Assembly: GCA_963789275.1 (NCBI GenBank)
Contig: CAWBKF010000011.1
Coordinates: forward strand, 248,001 to 312,000
DNA length: 64,000 nucleotides
Origin: DAHUYF01 sp963789275
GTDB lineage: Bacteria > Pseudomonadota > Alphaproteobacteria > ATCC43930 > CGMCC-115725
Direction: 5' to 3'
Position numbers and translations under genes: made by a program. Below are positions 18,434 through 30,152 of this stretch, piece by piece (within the stretch, counting starts at the first letter, position 1; every line of letters begins with the position of its first letter). The notes below the pieces were generated by a model. That model worked only from the letters and a program-made list of their open reading frames with translations, had not been told where the DNA came from and did not search any database.

Positions 18434-20770
18434 ATGGACAGCACCGATCTGGCCCTCACCAAGTTCGGCATCGGACAGCCGGTGCCGCGCATGGAGGACC
18501 CGAAGCTCCTGCGCGGCGCGGGGAGCTACACCGACGATCTCAACCTGGCGGGCCAGGCCTATGCGGTGATGGTGCGCAGCCGCGTCGCCCACGGTACGAT
18601 CCGCGGCATCGACGCCGATGAGGCGCGCCAGATGCCGGGCGTCATCGGCGTCTATACCGCGGCCGATCTCGGCGCCTACGCGGCGATCAAGCCGATGATG
18701 ATGATCCCGATGAAGGACGGCTCGCCGATGCGCGCCCCGCCGCGCCCGGCGCTGCCGGCCCAGCGCGTGCGCTTTCTCGGCGAGGCCGTGGCCTTCATCG
18801 TCGCCGAGACCGCGGTTGAGGCGAAGGACGCGGCCGAGACGGTGATGCTCGACATCGAGCCGCTGGCGGTGGTCACCACGCCCGAGGCCGCCGCCGCGCC
18901 GGACGCGCCGCTGCTCCATGCCGAGGCGCCAGGCAACATGACGCTCGACTATCACTATGGCGACAGCGCGGCGGTGGCAGCCGCCTTCGCCAAGGCGGCG
19001 CATGTCACGCGCCTCAAGCTCGCCAGCAACCGCATCGTCGTCAACGCGCTCGAGCCGCGCTCGGCGGTGGCGCATTACGAGCCCGGCACGGAGCGCTTCA
19101 CGCTGCATCTCGGCTGCCAGGGCGTCTTCGGCATGCGCCAGTCGCTGAAGGAGATTCTCGGCACGACGCCGGAGAAGGTGCATGTCCTCACCGGCAATGT
19201 CGGCGGCTCCTTCGGCATGAAATCCTCGGTGTTCCCCGAATATGTCTGCCTGCTGCATGCGGCCCGCGCGCTCGGTCGGCCGGTGAAATGGACCGATGAG
19301 CGCTCGGAGAGCTTTCTCTCCGACCATCATGGCCGCGATCACGAGATGGAAGCCGAGCTGGCGCTCGACGGCGACGGCAATTTCCTCGCCGTGCGGCTCA
19401 CCGGCTACGGCAATTCCGGGGCCTATCCGGTGGCGGCGCTGCCCTTCTCCGTCAACGCGGTGAAGAATGTGGTGAGCGTCTACAAGACGCCACTGGTCGA
19501 GGTCTCGACCAAGGGCGTGCTCACCAATACCACCCCGACCGGCGCCTACCGCGGCGCCGGGCGGCCCGAGGGCAATTACTACATGGAGCGGCTGATCGAC
19601 ACCGCCGCTTCCGAGCTCGGCATCGACCGCATCGAACTGCGCCGGCGCAACCACGTGCAGCCGGAGGCGATGCCCTACAAGGCGCCCTCGGCCATGCTCT
19701 ATGACAGCGGCGAGTTCACCGCGGTGCTCGACGAGGCGCTGGCGCTGGCCGATTGGCGGGGATTCGACCGGCGCCAGGCGGAGAGCCGCGCGCGCGGCAA
19801 GCTGCGCGGCCGCGGCATCGGCTGCTATCTCGAGGTGACCGCGCCCCCGGGCAAGGAGATGGGAGGCTTGCGCTTCGAGGAGGACGGGACGGTGACGATG
19901 ATCACCGGCACGCTCGATTACGGCCAGGGCCACGGCTCGCCCTTCGCGCAGGTGGTCGTTGACCGGCTCGGCATTCCCTTCGAGCGGCTGCGCCTACTGC
20001 AGGGCGACAGCGACGAGCTGGTCGCCGGCGGCGGCACCGGCGGCTCGCGCTCGGCGATGGCGAGCGGCACGGCGCTGGTCGAGGCGAGCGAGCAGGTGAT
20101 CCGGCGCGGCAAGGAGATCGCGGGGGTCGTGCTCGAGGCCGCCAGCGCCGATATCGAGTTCGGCCGCGGCCGCTTCACCATCGCCGGCACCGACCGGTCG
20201 ATCGGTCTCATGGAGCTGGCAGAGAAGCTGCGCGCGGGCTTGACGCTGCCGGCGGAGCTGCCGCAATCGCTCGATGTCGCGTTTGCCACCAACTCGCCGC
20301 CTTCGGCCTTCCCCAATGGCTGCCACATCGCCGAGGTCGAGATCGATCCCGACACCGGCGCCGTCGCCGTGGTGCGTTATGCCATGGTCAACGATTTCGG
20401 CACCTTGCTGAACCCGATGCTGGCCGAGGGCCAGGCGCATGGCGGCATCGTCCAGGGCATCGGCCAGGCGCTGATGGAGCGCACCTTCTATGACGCGGAG
20501 GGCCAGCTGCTCAGCGGCAGCTTCATGGATTACGCCATGCCGCGCGCCGATGACGCGCCGATGTTCGACTTCCTCAGCCACCCGGTGCCGGCGAAGAGCA
20601 ACGTGCTCGGCGTCAAGGGCTGCGGCGAGGCCGGCTGCGCGGGATCGCTGCCCTCGGTGATGAACGCGATCATCGACGCGCTGGCGCCTTACGGCATCCG
20701 CCACATCGACATGCCGGCAACGCCCGAGCGCGTGTGGCGGGCGATCCAGGCGGCGAAGCCCGCAGGCTGA
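18434..20770 (+). CDS. Xanthine dehydrogenase/aldehyde oxidase family molybdopterin-binding large subunit
   Basis: A complete 778-residue molybdenum hydroxylase large subunit. Visible: FGIGQPVPRMEDPKLLRG at the N-terminus, GNVGGSFGMKS, AYRGAGRPEGNYYMERL (the form without the Cys loop of form-I CO dehydrogenase, so not a canonical CoxL), GTLDYGQGHGSPFAQ, GGTGGSRS, and the catalytic Glu in VKGCGEAGCAGSLP. It should oxidise an aldehyde or N-heterocycle at a Mo centre, delivering electrons through FAD and 2Fe-2S subunits. Neither partner subunit is adjacent; the next gene is an LLM-type oxidoreductase 23 bases downstream. Paralogue of the left-edge gene. GGGAGGAGCGACGGG precedes the ATG. Confidence 0.94.
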   Translation: MDSTDLALTKFGIGQPVPRMEDPKLLRGAGSYTDDLNLAGQAYAVMVRSRVAHGTIRGIDADEARQMPGVIGVYTAADLGAYAAIKPMMMIPMKDGSPMRAPPRPALPAQRVRFLGEAVAFIVAETAVEAKDAAETVMLDIEPLAVVTTPEAAAAPDAPLLHAEAPGNMTLDYHYGDSAAVAAAFAKAAHVTRLKLASNRIVVNALEPRSAVAHYEPGTERFTLHLGCQGVFGMRQSLKEILGTTPEKVHVLTGNVGGSFGMKSSVFPEYVCLLHAARALGRPVKWTDERSESFLSDHHGRDHEMEAELALDGDGNFLAVRLTGYGNSGAYPVAALPFSVNAVKNVVSVYKTPLVEVSTKGVLTNTTPTGAYRGAGRPEGNYYMERLIDTAASELGIDRIELRRRNHVQPEAMPYKAPSAMLYDSGEFTAVLDEALALADWRGFDRRQAESRARGKLRGRGIGCYLEVTAPPGKEMGGLRFEEDGTVTMITGTLDYGQGHGSPFAQVVVDRLGIPFERLRLLQGDSDELVAGGGTGGSRSAMASGTALVEASEQVIRRGKEIAGVVLEAASADIEFGRGRFTIAGTDRSIGLMELAEKLRAGLTLPAELPQSLDVAFATNSPPSAFPNGCHIAEVEIDPDTGAVAVVRYAMVNDFGTLLNPMLAEGQAHGGIVQGIGQALMERTFYDAEGQLLSGSFMDYAMPRADDAPMFDFLSHPVPAKSNVLGVKGCGEAGCAGSLPSVMNAIIDALAPYGIRHIDMPATPERVWRAIQAAKPAG

Positions 20771-20793
20771 GATTTTTCACGGGAGAGCTTGCC

Positions 20794-21676
20794 ATGAAAC
20801 TCTCGAGGCTCGGCGTCTGGGCGGCGATGGATGCGTTCACTGCGCCGGAAGCGGCCGCCTTTGCCAAGCGCGTGGAGGCCTGGGGCTATGGCGCGCTCTG
20901 GTTTCCGGAAGCGATGGGGCGCAACAGCTTCGTCCAGGCCGCCTGGCTGCTCGCCAACACGACTAGGCTCGTCATCGCGACCGGCATCGCGAATATCTAT
21001 GCCCGCGACTGGGTCGCGGCCTCCAGCGCGCAGAAGGCGCTGAACGAGCAATCCGGTGGGCGCTTCCTCCTCGGGCTTGGCGTATCCCACCTGCCGCTCG
21101 TCGAGGGGTTCCGCGGTCAGCATTACGGCAAGCCGATCGAGACCATGCGCGCCTATCTCGAGGGCATGAAGAAGGCTCACTACGCCGCCCCACCACCGCC
21201 CGAGCCGCCCAAGACGGTCATCGCCGCGCTGGGCCCGAAGATGCTGGCGCTGGCGGGCGAGCAGGCGGACGGCGCGCATCCCTACAACGTCACGCCCGGG
21301 CATACGGCCGAGGCGCGCAAGATCCTGGGGCCGGGCAAGCTGCTCTGCCCCGAGCAGATGATCCTCGCCGAAACCGACCCCGCCACAGCGCGCGCCAAGG
21401 CGCGGGCGAGCCTCGCGATCTATATGTCGCTGCCGAATTATTTCAACAATTGGAAGCGGCTCGGCTTCAGCGATGCAGATTTCGCCAAGGGCGGTTCCGA
21501 CCACCTCATCGACGCCGTCGTCGCCTGGGGCGATGACGAGGCAATTCGCGCGCGTCTCGAGCGCCCATTGGGATGGCGGCGCGGACCATGTCTGCATCCA
21601 GGCCTTGGGCGGCGTCGGCAAGCCCATCGCGAAACCCGACGAAGACCTGCTGGAACGCCTCGCGCCAGGGGCCTGA
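20794..21676 (+). pseudogene. LLM-class (luciferase-like) flavin/F420 oxidoreductase, one frameshift
   Basis: About 294 residues when joined. The N-terminus (KLSRLGVWAAMDAF, RVEAWGYGALWFPEA) and LVIATGIANIYARD, GRFLLGLGVSH are characteristic of the bacterial luciferase-like TIM-barrel family, in particular the TIGR03620-type F420-dependent group. One extra base near 21562 (after CTCGAG) moves the C-terminus into another frame, where the expected AHWDGGADHVCIQALGG and a normal stop at 21676 follow. GGGAGAG lies six bases before the ATG. Downstream of and probably co-transcribed with the molybdenum hydroxylase. Substrate unknown. Confidence 0.82.
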
Positions 21677-21703
21677 TCGGGTCAGGCGCCGCGCCAGCTC
21701 ACC

Positions 21704-22459
21704 TCAGTTGACGCCGACCGCGTCGCCCAGCGTCTCGCCGATGGCGCGGTTGAGCACGAGGTCGGCGATGTCGTCGAGGCCGGTGGGATCGCGGTTGATG
21801 ATCACCAGCGCGGCGCCGTTGCGCTTGGCGAGCTCGGGGAAGCCCGCGGCGGGATAGACCACCAGCGACGAGCCCAGCACGATGAAGAGATCGGCGGCGA
21901 GCGTCTCGCGCTCGGCGCGCTGCATCGCGTCCTGCGGCATCGACTGGCCGAAGGAGATGGTGGCGGTCTTCACCAGCCCGCCGCATTCCTCGCAGGAGGG
22001 CGGTACCTCGTCCCGCTCGAACGCCACGCGCAGCGCGTCGATCTCGTAGCGCCGGCGGCAATCGAGGCAATGCGCATAGGTGGTGTTGCCGTGGAGCTCG
22101 ATGACGCGCTCTTCCGGCACGCCCGAAGCCTGGTGCAGCCCGTCGATGTTCTGAGTGATGACCGAGGCGGCCTTGCCGCGCTCCACCAGCGCCGCGACGG
22201 CGCGGTGGCCGCGATTGGGCTCGGCCGCGCGGATGGTCGGGTCGGTGGCGAATTTGCGCCGCCAGGCCTCGCGGCGGGCTTCCTCGGAGCGCAGGAAGTC
22301 GGCGAAATCGATCGGCTTGAAGCGGGTCCAGATGCCGCCGGGGCTGCGGAAATCGGGGATGCCGGATTCCGTGCTGATGCCGGCGCCGGTGAACAGCACG
22401 GCGCGGCGCGCCTGTTTCAGCAGACGCGCGAGCTCGGCGATATCCTGGTCGGCGGCCAT
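21704..22459 (-). CDS. cobB: NAD-dependent protein deacylase, Sir2 family
   Basis: A 251-residue sirtuin. Motifs: VLFTGAGISTESGIPDFRSP (NAD binding), VITQNIDGLHQASG, the catalytic His in ELHGNTTYAHC, and four zinc Cys in two pairs (CLDC and CEEC), then VLGSSLVVYPAAG and IINRDPT. Removes acetyl or other acyl groups from lysines using NAD. Length is normal. It faces away from the SDR at 22554 with about 95 bases between starts, and converges on the LLM gene. Confidence 0.94.
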   Translation of the reverse strand: MAADQDIAELARLLKQARRAVLFTGAGISTESGIPDFRSPGGIWTRFKPIDFADFLRSEEARREAWRRKFATDPTIRAAEPNRGHRAVAALVERGKAASVITQNIDGLHQASGVPEERVIELHGNTTYAHCLDCRRRYEIDALRVAFERDEVPPSCEECGGLVKTATISFGQSMPQDAMQRAERETLAADLFIVLGSSLVVYPAAGFPELAKRNGAALVIINRDPTGLDDIADLVLNRAIGETLGDAVGVN

Positions 22460-22553
22460 GACCCGAGTGTGGCAAAGCCGGGCGCGCCAGCCAAGAGCGG
22501 AAGGAGTAGACTGGCGCTACGCGGCAGAGACCGCAGAAGGAGGAAACGGACCT

Positions 22554-23354
22554 ATGGATTTCAACGGCAAGGTTGCAGTGATCACCGGCGCCGGCAACGG
22601 CATCGGACGGTCGACGGCGATCGCCTTCGCCAAATCCGGCGCCAAGCTGGTGCTGGTCGACCGCGACGCCGCCGCCGGCGAGGCCGCGGCCGGCGTCATC
22701 CGCCAGCAGGGCGGCGAGGCGCGCTTCGTCGCCGCCGACGTCACCCGCTCCGCCGAGGTGCAAGCCTATGTCAAGGCGGCGCTCGACGCCTATGGACGGA
22801 TCGACTGCTTCTTCAACAATGCCGGCATCGAGGGCAAGTTCGCGCCGACCGCGGAATATGACGAGGCGGTGTTCGACGCGGTCATCGGCGTCAACCTCAA
22901 GGGCGTGTTCCTGGGCCTGCGCCACGTGCTGCCGGTGATGCTGCGCCAGCGCAGCGGCGCGATTGTGAATACCGCCTCGGTGGCGGGGCTGGTGGCGACG
23001 CCGGGCATGTCGGCCTATGTCGCCTCCAAGCACGCGGTGATCGGCCTGACCAAGACCGCCGCGGGCGAGGCGGCGCGCGCCGGGGTGCGCGTCAACGCCG
23101 TCTGCCCCGGCCCGGTCGAGACCCGCATGATGCAGTCGCTGGAGAGCCAGCTCGACCCCGCCAATCCCGACGCCATCGGCCAGCGCTACCGCTCCGGCAT
23201 CCCATCGGGCCGCTACACCACGCCGGAAGAGATCGCCAATGTCGTGCTGTTCCTGTGCTCCGACCTCGCCGCCAATGTCACCGGCGCGCAATGGGTGGTG
23301 GATGGCGGCCGCACCGCGGTCGGCGGCGCGGTGACGCAGATGCTGAGCCGGTAG
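22554..23354 (+). CDS. SDR family oxidoreductase
   Basis: A 266-residue classical short-chain dehydrogenase: cofactor loop TGAGNGIGRSTA, Asp in LVLVDRD (NAD preference), NNAGIEGKFAP, catalytic Ser in NTASVAGLV, Y-x-x-x-K in YVASKHAVIG, and PG motif in VCPGPVETRM. GAAGGAGGAAACGGACCT gives a strong ribosome site. Closely resembles the 3-oxoacyl-ACP reductase/glucose dehydrogenase-like group; the substrate is not predictable. Convergent with the RidA gene, eight bases apart. Confidence 0.92.
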   Translation: MDFNGKVAVITGAGNGIGRSTAIAFAKSGAKLVLVDRDAAAGEAAAGVIRQQGGEARFVAADVTRSAEVQAYVKAALDAYGRIDCFFNNAGIEGKFAPTAEYDEAVFDAVIGVNLKGVFLGLRHVLPVMLRQRSGAIVNTASVAGLVATPGMSAYVASKHAVIGLTKTAAGEAARAGVRVNAVCPGPVETRMMQSLESQLDPANPDAIGQRYRSGIPSGRYTTPEEIANVVLFLCSDLAANVTGAQWVVDGGRTAVGGAVTQMLSR

Positions 23355-23361
23355 CGGCGGT

Positions 23362-23823
23362 TCAGCCGCCAAGGACCTCGCGGACGCGGTTCTCCTCGGG
23401 CACATAGCCGATGGCGTCGATCTCGAGGCCGCAATCCATCGGCGTGCGGCCGGCCTGCATGCGGGTTCGCGCCGGCAGGGTCTCGGCGCTGGAGAAATAG
23501 CGGCGATAGACCCGATCGAAGCTCTCCTGCGTCGCCTGGTCTTTCAGCCACACCGTCACCTTGAGCAGGCAATCCATGCTCGAGCCCGCCGCCTCCACCA
23601 GCCGCTTCAGATGCTCCATGACGATCTCGGCCTGGCGCTCGAAGGGGATGTCGGGAAAGGCCGGGATCGGCTGGCCGTCGCGGCGCGCCCGGCGCAGCGT
23701 CGCGCAATAGGCCTCCTCGAACGGCGGCAAGCCCGAGACATAGACGAGGTCGCCGTGCCGCACGCAAAGATTGAACGGGCCGCCCGTCTCCGGCACACCG
23801 GCCTTGATCACCTGCTTTTCCAT
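23362..23823 (-). CDS. RidA/YjgF family protein
   Basis: A 153-residue member of the Rid family (enamine/imine deaminase fold): GPFNLCVRHGDLVYVSGLPP near the start, MEHLKRLVEAAGSSMDCLLKVTV-type central helix and strand split as seen in the family, and the ARTRMQAGRTPMDCGLEIDA region that places the substrate-binding Arg. Family members hydrolyse reactive 2-aminoacrylate-type imines made by PLP enzymes; this longer variant with inserts around residues 40-60 may belong to a Rid2-7 subgroup with another substrate. It faces away from the serine hydrolase at 23892. Confidence 0.85.
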   Translation of the reverse strand: MEKQVIKAGVPETGGPFNLCVRHGDLVYVSGLPPFEEAYCATLRRARRDGQPIPAFPDIPFERQAEIVMEHLKRLVEAAGSSMDCLLKVTVWLKDQATQESFDRVYRRYFSSAETLPARTRMQAGRTPMDCGLEIDAIGYVPEENRVREVLGG

Positions 23824-23891
23824 ATCGCGCCTCCCCTCGCCCGGGAGTATGCCGCCGCGCGCGGTCCTGTGCTATGCCCTGTGCCCGGAGC

Positions 23892-25009
23892 ATGAGCGAG
23901 GACCGCTATAGTCCCGGACCCGACGGCGCCTTCTGGGAGCGCGCCGATCCTGCCGCGTTGGGATTGGAGGCGCGCGCGCTCGAAGACGCCGTCGCGTTTG
24001 CCCGCGCGCATGAGACGCCGTGGGAGCATGACCTCCACGCGGTGATCGCCAAGGGCCATTTCGAGGAAGGGCCGTGGAGCGAGATCATCGGCCCGACGCG
24101 GCCGCGCGGCGAGCCCAACGGGCTGGTGCTGCGCCGCGGGCGCATCGTCGCGCGCTGGGGCGATACGCGGCGGGTCGACATGACCTTCAGCGTCGCCAAG
24201 AGCTATCTCGCGATCCTCGCCGGAATAGCCGTGGCCGACGGGCTCATCGCCGATCTCGATGAGCCCGTGGGCAAAAGCGTGCGCGACGGCGGCTTCGAGG
24301 GCGCGCATAACGGCGCTATCACCTGGCGCCAGCTGTTGCAGCAGACCTCGGAGTGGGAGGGCACGCTGTGGGGGAAGCCCGATCTCGTCGACCGCAACCG
24401 CGACCTCGCGCTCGAAGGCCGCAGCAAAGCCAAGGGCTCGCCGCGCACGCTGCAGCCGCCCGGCCGCTATTGGGAATATAACGATGTCCGCGTCAACCGT
24501 CTGAGCTTGGCGCTGCTGCGCCGCTTCGGCCGCGCGCTGCCCGAGGTGTTCAAGGCGCGGATCATGGATCCGATCGGCGCGTCCGACGAGGCTGGGAATG
24601 GCATGGCTACCGCAACTCCGCTGTCGAGATCGGCGGCGAGCGCGTACCTTCCGTCTCCGGCGGCGGCCATTGGGGTGGCGGCGTGTTCATCCATGCCGAG
24701 GACCAGGCGCGCATCGGGCTGCTGATGGCGCGGCGCGGGCGATGGGGCGAGGTGACGCTGCTGGCGGAGGAGTGGATCAGGCTCTCGACCACGTCCTGCG
24801 CGATCAAGCCGGAATACGGCTTCCTGTGGTGGCTCAACCCCGGCCGCGGCGCCTTTCCCAGCGCCTCGCCCGAAAGCTTCTTCGCCATCGGCGCCGGCGC
24901 CAACATCACCTGGATCGATCCCGCCAGCGATATCGTCGCGGTGCTGCGCTGGATCGACCGGGCGGCGGTGGACGGGTTCATCGCGCGGGTGATGGCGGCG
25001 CTGCGGTGA
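23892..25009 (+). pseudogene. Beta-lactamase-fold serine hydrolase, one frameshift
   Basis: About 372 residues when joined. The S-x-x-K nucleophile motif is in MTFSVAKSYLAILAG, the Tyr motif in YWEYNDVRVNRLSL, and after the frame change the ending includes SVSGGGHWGGGVFIH, CAIKPEYGFLWWLNPG and WIDPASDIVAVLRWID. The break is near 24591, directly after GACGAG; either two bases are extra or one is lost. The last 82 bases are repeated exactly at 30036-30117. The stop overlaps a possible ATG of the M81 peptidase. Esterase or peptidase activity rather than antibiotic hydrolysis is the likely role of this family. Confidence 0.8.
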
Positions 25010-25026
25010 TGACGGAGCGATCCAAG

Positions 25027-26502
25027 ATGAAGAAGATCTTCACCGCCTGCCTCGGCACCGAGACCAACACCTTCTCGGCGCTGCCGACGGGGCTGCAGCT
25101 CTTCGAGGACACCTGCCTCTATCGCCGGCGCAGCTATGGCGCGACAGTGCCGCTGTTCGGCGCGCCGCTCGAGGTCTGGCGCCGGCACGCCGAGGCGAAG
25201 GGCTGGGAGGTGGTGGAAAGCCTCTGCGCCTTCGCCCAGCCCGCCGGCAAGACCGTCAAGGCGGTCTATGAGCGGTTGCGCGACGAGATCCTCGCCGACC
25301 TCCAGGCGGCGTTGCCGGTCGATGCCGTCCTGCTCTCGCTGCATGGCGCGATGGTCGCCGAAGGCTATGACGACGCCGAAGGCGATCTTCTCGCCCGCAT
25401 CCGCCGCCTGGTCGGGCCGGAGATGCCGCTCGGCGTCGAACTCGATCTCCACGCCAATCTCAGTGACAGAAAGCTAGCGAGCGCGACCGCGATCGTCCTC
25501 TTCAAGGAATATCCGCATATCGACGTGGCCGAGCGCGCCGCCGATCTCTTTCGTCTGATGGAAGGGGCGATCGAGGGGCGCACGCGGCCGGTAATGGCCG
25601 CCTTCGACTGCCGCACCATCGGCGTCTTCCATACCACGCGCCAGCCAATGCGCGGCTTCGTCGACCGCTGCGCCGCGCTCGAGGGAAGGGACGGCGTGCT
25701 CTCGGTCTCGATCGTGCACGGCTTTCCCTGGGCCGATGTCGCGGATATGGGCAGCAAGATCCTCGTCGTCGCCGATGGCGACAAGGCCAAGGCCGAGGCG
25801 CTCGCGCGCCGGCTCGGCCTCGAGTTCTTCGGCCTGCGCCGCGAGACGCAGCCCCCCTATGTCGGCCTCGACCAGGCGATGGCGCGCGCGGCACGGCACA
25901 ACCAGCGCCAGCCGCTGGTGCTTGCCGATGTCTCCGACAATGCCGGCGGCGGCGCTGCCAGCGATTCCACCTTCATCCTGCGGGCGATGCTGCAGCAGGG
26001 CGTCAAGGACGCCGCCATCGGCATGTTCTGGGACCCGATGGCGGTACGGCTCGGCTTCGAGGTCGGCGAGAGCGGCGAGCTCGATCTCAGGCTCGGCGGC
26101 AAGCTCGGCGCGGCATCGGGGCCGCCGCTCGACCTGCGCGCCCGGGTAATCGGCCTGCGGCGCGACGCGCATATCGGCTTCGGCGGCAGCGACAAGACCC
26201 AGACGCCGGTGGGCGACATGGCGGCGTTCGAGGTCGACGGCATCGCCATCGTCTGCAACACGCTGAGATCCCAGTGCCTGAGCCTCGACTGCTTCGGCCA
26301 TCTCGGCATCGATGCCGCGGCGAAGCGCGTGGTGGTGGTGAAATCGATGCAGCATTTCCACGCCGCGTACGCGCCGATCGCCGCGGAGATTCTCTATGTC
26401 GCGGTGCCCGGCGCGGTGGCGCCCGATTTCCTGGCGCTCGATTACCACAAGGCGTCGAAGCGGCAATGGCCCTTCGTCGAGGATCCCTTCAGGGAGCCCT
26501 GA
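25027..26502 (+). CDS. M81 family metallopeptidase (MlrC-like)
   Basis: A 491-residue protein with CLGTETNTFSALPTG at the N-terminus (the family's E-T-N-T-F motif), LLSLHGAMVAEGYDDAEGD, VELDLHANLSD, and the C-terminal MlrC domain with LADVSDNAGGGAASDST and a GFGGSDKTQTPVGD segment. These are the conserved features of the microcystinase-C family, which acts on cyclic or modified peptides and probably binds one or two metals. ATG at 25027 has GGAG nine bases upstream; the overlapping ATG at 25009 would add six residues. Follows the serine hydrolase directly, so the pair may act together on a peptide-like compound. Confidence 0.92.
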   Translation: MKKIFTACLGTETNTFSALPTGLQLFEDTCLYRRRSYGATVPLFGAPLEVWRRHAEAKGWEVVESLCAFAQPAGKTVKAVYERLRDEILADLQAALPVDAVLLSLHGAMVAEGYDDAEGDLLARIRRLVGPEMPLGVELDLHANLSDRKLASATAIVLFKEYPHIDVAERAADLFRLMEGAIEGRTRPVMAAFDCRTIGVFHTTRQPMRGFVDRCAALEGRDGVLSVSIVHGFPWADVADMGSKILVVADGDKAKAEALARRLGLEFFGLRRETQPPYVGLDQAMARAARHNQRQPLVLADVSDNAGGGAASDSTFILRAMLQQGVKDAAIGMFWDPMAVRLGFEVGESGELDLRLGGKLGAASGPPLDLRARVIGLRRDAHIGFGGSDKTQTPVGDMAAFEVDGIAIVCNTLRSQCLSLDCFGHLGIDAAAKRVVVVKSMQHFHAAYAPIAAEILYVAVPGAVAPDFLALDYHKASKRQWPFVEDPFREP

Positions 26503-26532
26503 GCAGCCCCGCAGACCACTGGCAGGCGCCGG

Positions 26533-28675
<2,143 letters not shown>

Positions 28676-28883
28676 TTCGACACTCTCCAACGAGCGCAAG
28701 TCCCGTCGCCAGCTTAGCGATTCCGCCACCGCCGGCTTTCACCGGCTTGCTGGGCTGTGTCGAAAACTTGCTGTCTGTTGCATGCCCGCTTGTCAACGCA
28801 ACCGCACCGTGAAAATCTGGCGATGGTGCGGTGCCAGACCATGTCAAGGACAAGGCGCCACATCTTGCTCGGAGGCGTCCGCC

Positions 28884-29774
28884 ATGCCGCGACTGCTCGG
28901 ACACGGCGATGCGAAATACATCACCGGCGCCCGCCTCGATTCGAGCCGCGAGCGAGGCTGGCGTGGCCTGCTCGCAGAGCGATGGCATCACTCGGCGGGC
29001 GACCTGGGCGAGGTGCTGCCACGGGATACCGAGGTCATCGTCATGCTGAGCGGGCAATTGCGCATCCGTCGGCGCGGCGATGGGCAGTTGCAAGAGCACG
29101 ACGCCGTGCCGGGGACGGTGTGGTTGTGTCCCGCCGGCGTTCGCGAAGATATGATCCATCTCTACGGCGAGATTCCGGATAGCATCCATCTCTACCTACC
29201 GGCGCCAGCATTGGCGAACACGGCGTTGCAGGATCTCGACATCGACCCGCAACGCATGCGGCTGCGGTATGCGGGGGGCTTCCGCGATCCCCTGATCGAG
29301 GCCATTGGCCGGACCGTGGCCGCGGAACTGGTAATCCCAGCCCCGTCGCCTCCTTGCTGGTCGACACCCTGTCGGCAGCGCTTGGGCTCTATATCATGCG
29401 CCAGCTATTCCAGTCTGGTGCCGGCCGCGCACGCGCCGCAGCCCGCACGGGGCACGCTGGACAGGCGCCGACTGACGCGCGTGCTCGACTTCATCGATGC
29501 CGCGCTGGATCGCGATTTGACCTTGGACGAATTGGCGCGGGAGGCTTGTCTCAGTCCTTTCCACTTCGCTCGATCGTTCAAGGCGGCGATGGGCGCATCG
29601 CCCCATCGCTATCTGCTGCAACGCCGCCTTGAGCATGCCAAAGCGTTGCTCAGAGCCGGCGCTCTATCTATTACCGAAGTCGCGCTTGCCTGCGGCTTCT
29701 CGTCGCCGGCGCATTTCGCCAGCAGCTTCAGGCGCGCCACCGGGGTGACCCCGAGCCTATTCCGCCGTCTTTGA
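28884..29774 (+). CDS. AraC family transcriptional regulator (internal region locally out of frame)
   Basis: A 296-residue AraC-type activator. The N-terminal half is a cupin-like sensor (VIVMLSGQLRIRRRG); the C-terminus carries the two helix-turn-helix motifs (LTLDELAREACLSPFHFARS and ITEVALACGFSSPAHFASSF, then GVTPSLFRR). Residues about 150-190 look wrong, whereas the next frame over the same DNA gives a sensible linker (SLLVDTLSAALGLYIMRQLF). So a lost base near 29335 and a gained base in the GGGG at 29449-29452 seem to cancel. GGAGG lies eight bases before the ATG. The divergent molybdopterin oxidoreductase is its probable target. Confidence 0.85.
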   Translation: MPRLLGHGDAKYITGARLDSSRERGWRGLLAERWHHSAGDLGEVLPRDTEVIVMLSGQLRIRRRGDGQLQEHDAVPGTVWLCPAGVREDMIHLYGEIPDSIHLYLPAPALANTALQDLDIDPQRMRLRYAGGFRDPLIEAIGRTVAAELVIPAPSPPCWSTPCRQRLGSISCASYSSLVPAAHAPQPARGTLDRRRLTRVLDFIDAALDRDLTLDELAREACLSPFHFARSFKAAMGASPHRYLLQRRLEHAKALLRAGALSITEVALACGFSSPAHFASSFRRATGVTPSLFRRL

Positions 29775-29814
29775 GAAGAGACCCTTTGGCCTTGCCGCGC
29801 TCAGCCACGCTAAG

Positions 29815-29945
29815 CTGTCGCGAACGGCCGCAGCAGCGCGTCCTCGCCACGGCTCCCCGCCGCGCACCGCGAGGCGCTGCACCAGCATCTCGGGCGCCGC
29901 GGTCACCAGGATGCCGCTAGATCCGGGATAGCGTGCCTGCGCCTC
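29815..29945 (-). pseudogene. phnN-like remnant
   Basis: The minus strand here contains EAQARYPGSSGILVTAAPE followed by a QRLA segment, which matches residues of the intact PhnN at 33295-33834, and a 3'-terminal stretch equivalent to the last codons of that gene. About 90 bases between these two parts are missing, and the frame is not kept to the original stop. A decayed duplicate fragment; similarity is near 80-90 percent by eye. Confidence 0.65.
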
Positions 29946-29984
29946 GTCCGGGCGCCGCCCGGCAGCTAGCGCCTCGGTGCGCAG

Positions 29985-30113
29985 GCCAAGAGCTTCATCG
30001 GCGCCGACGTCACCTGGATTGATCCCGAAAGCGACATCGTCGCGGTGCTGCGCTGGATCGACCGGGCGGCGGTGGACGGGTTCATCGCGCGGGTGATGGC
30101 GGCGCTGCGGTGA
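29985..30113 (+). pseudogene. 3'-terminal fragment of a beta-lactamase-fold hydrolase gene
   Basis: Encodes only the last ~42 residues of the serine hydrolase, ending WIDPESDIVAVLRWIDRA... with the normal stop. Bases 30036-30117 are identical over 82 positions to 24932-25013, the end of the gene at 23892-25009; upstream similarity fades (IGADVTWIDPES here versus IGAGANITWIDPAS there). It abuts the phnN remnant on the other strand. The exact block suggests recent duplication or gene conversion. Confidence 0.75.
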
Positions 30114-30152
30114 TGACCGCGGACGCAGCGTCCGTCGCCGCGGCAACGCGCG

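Noticed and set aside
18434..20770. Form I CO dehydrogenase large subunit (coxL)
   Set aside because: The active-site loop reads AYRGAGRPE rather than the Cys-containing AYRCSFR of form I CoxL, and coxS/coxM are absent.
23892..25009. Antibiotic-resistance beta-lactamase
   Set aside because: Although the S-x-x-K motif is present, there is no signal peptide and the family and context (M81 peptidase next door) fit a metabolic esterase or peptidase; the same holds for 47246-48415.
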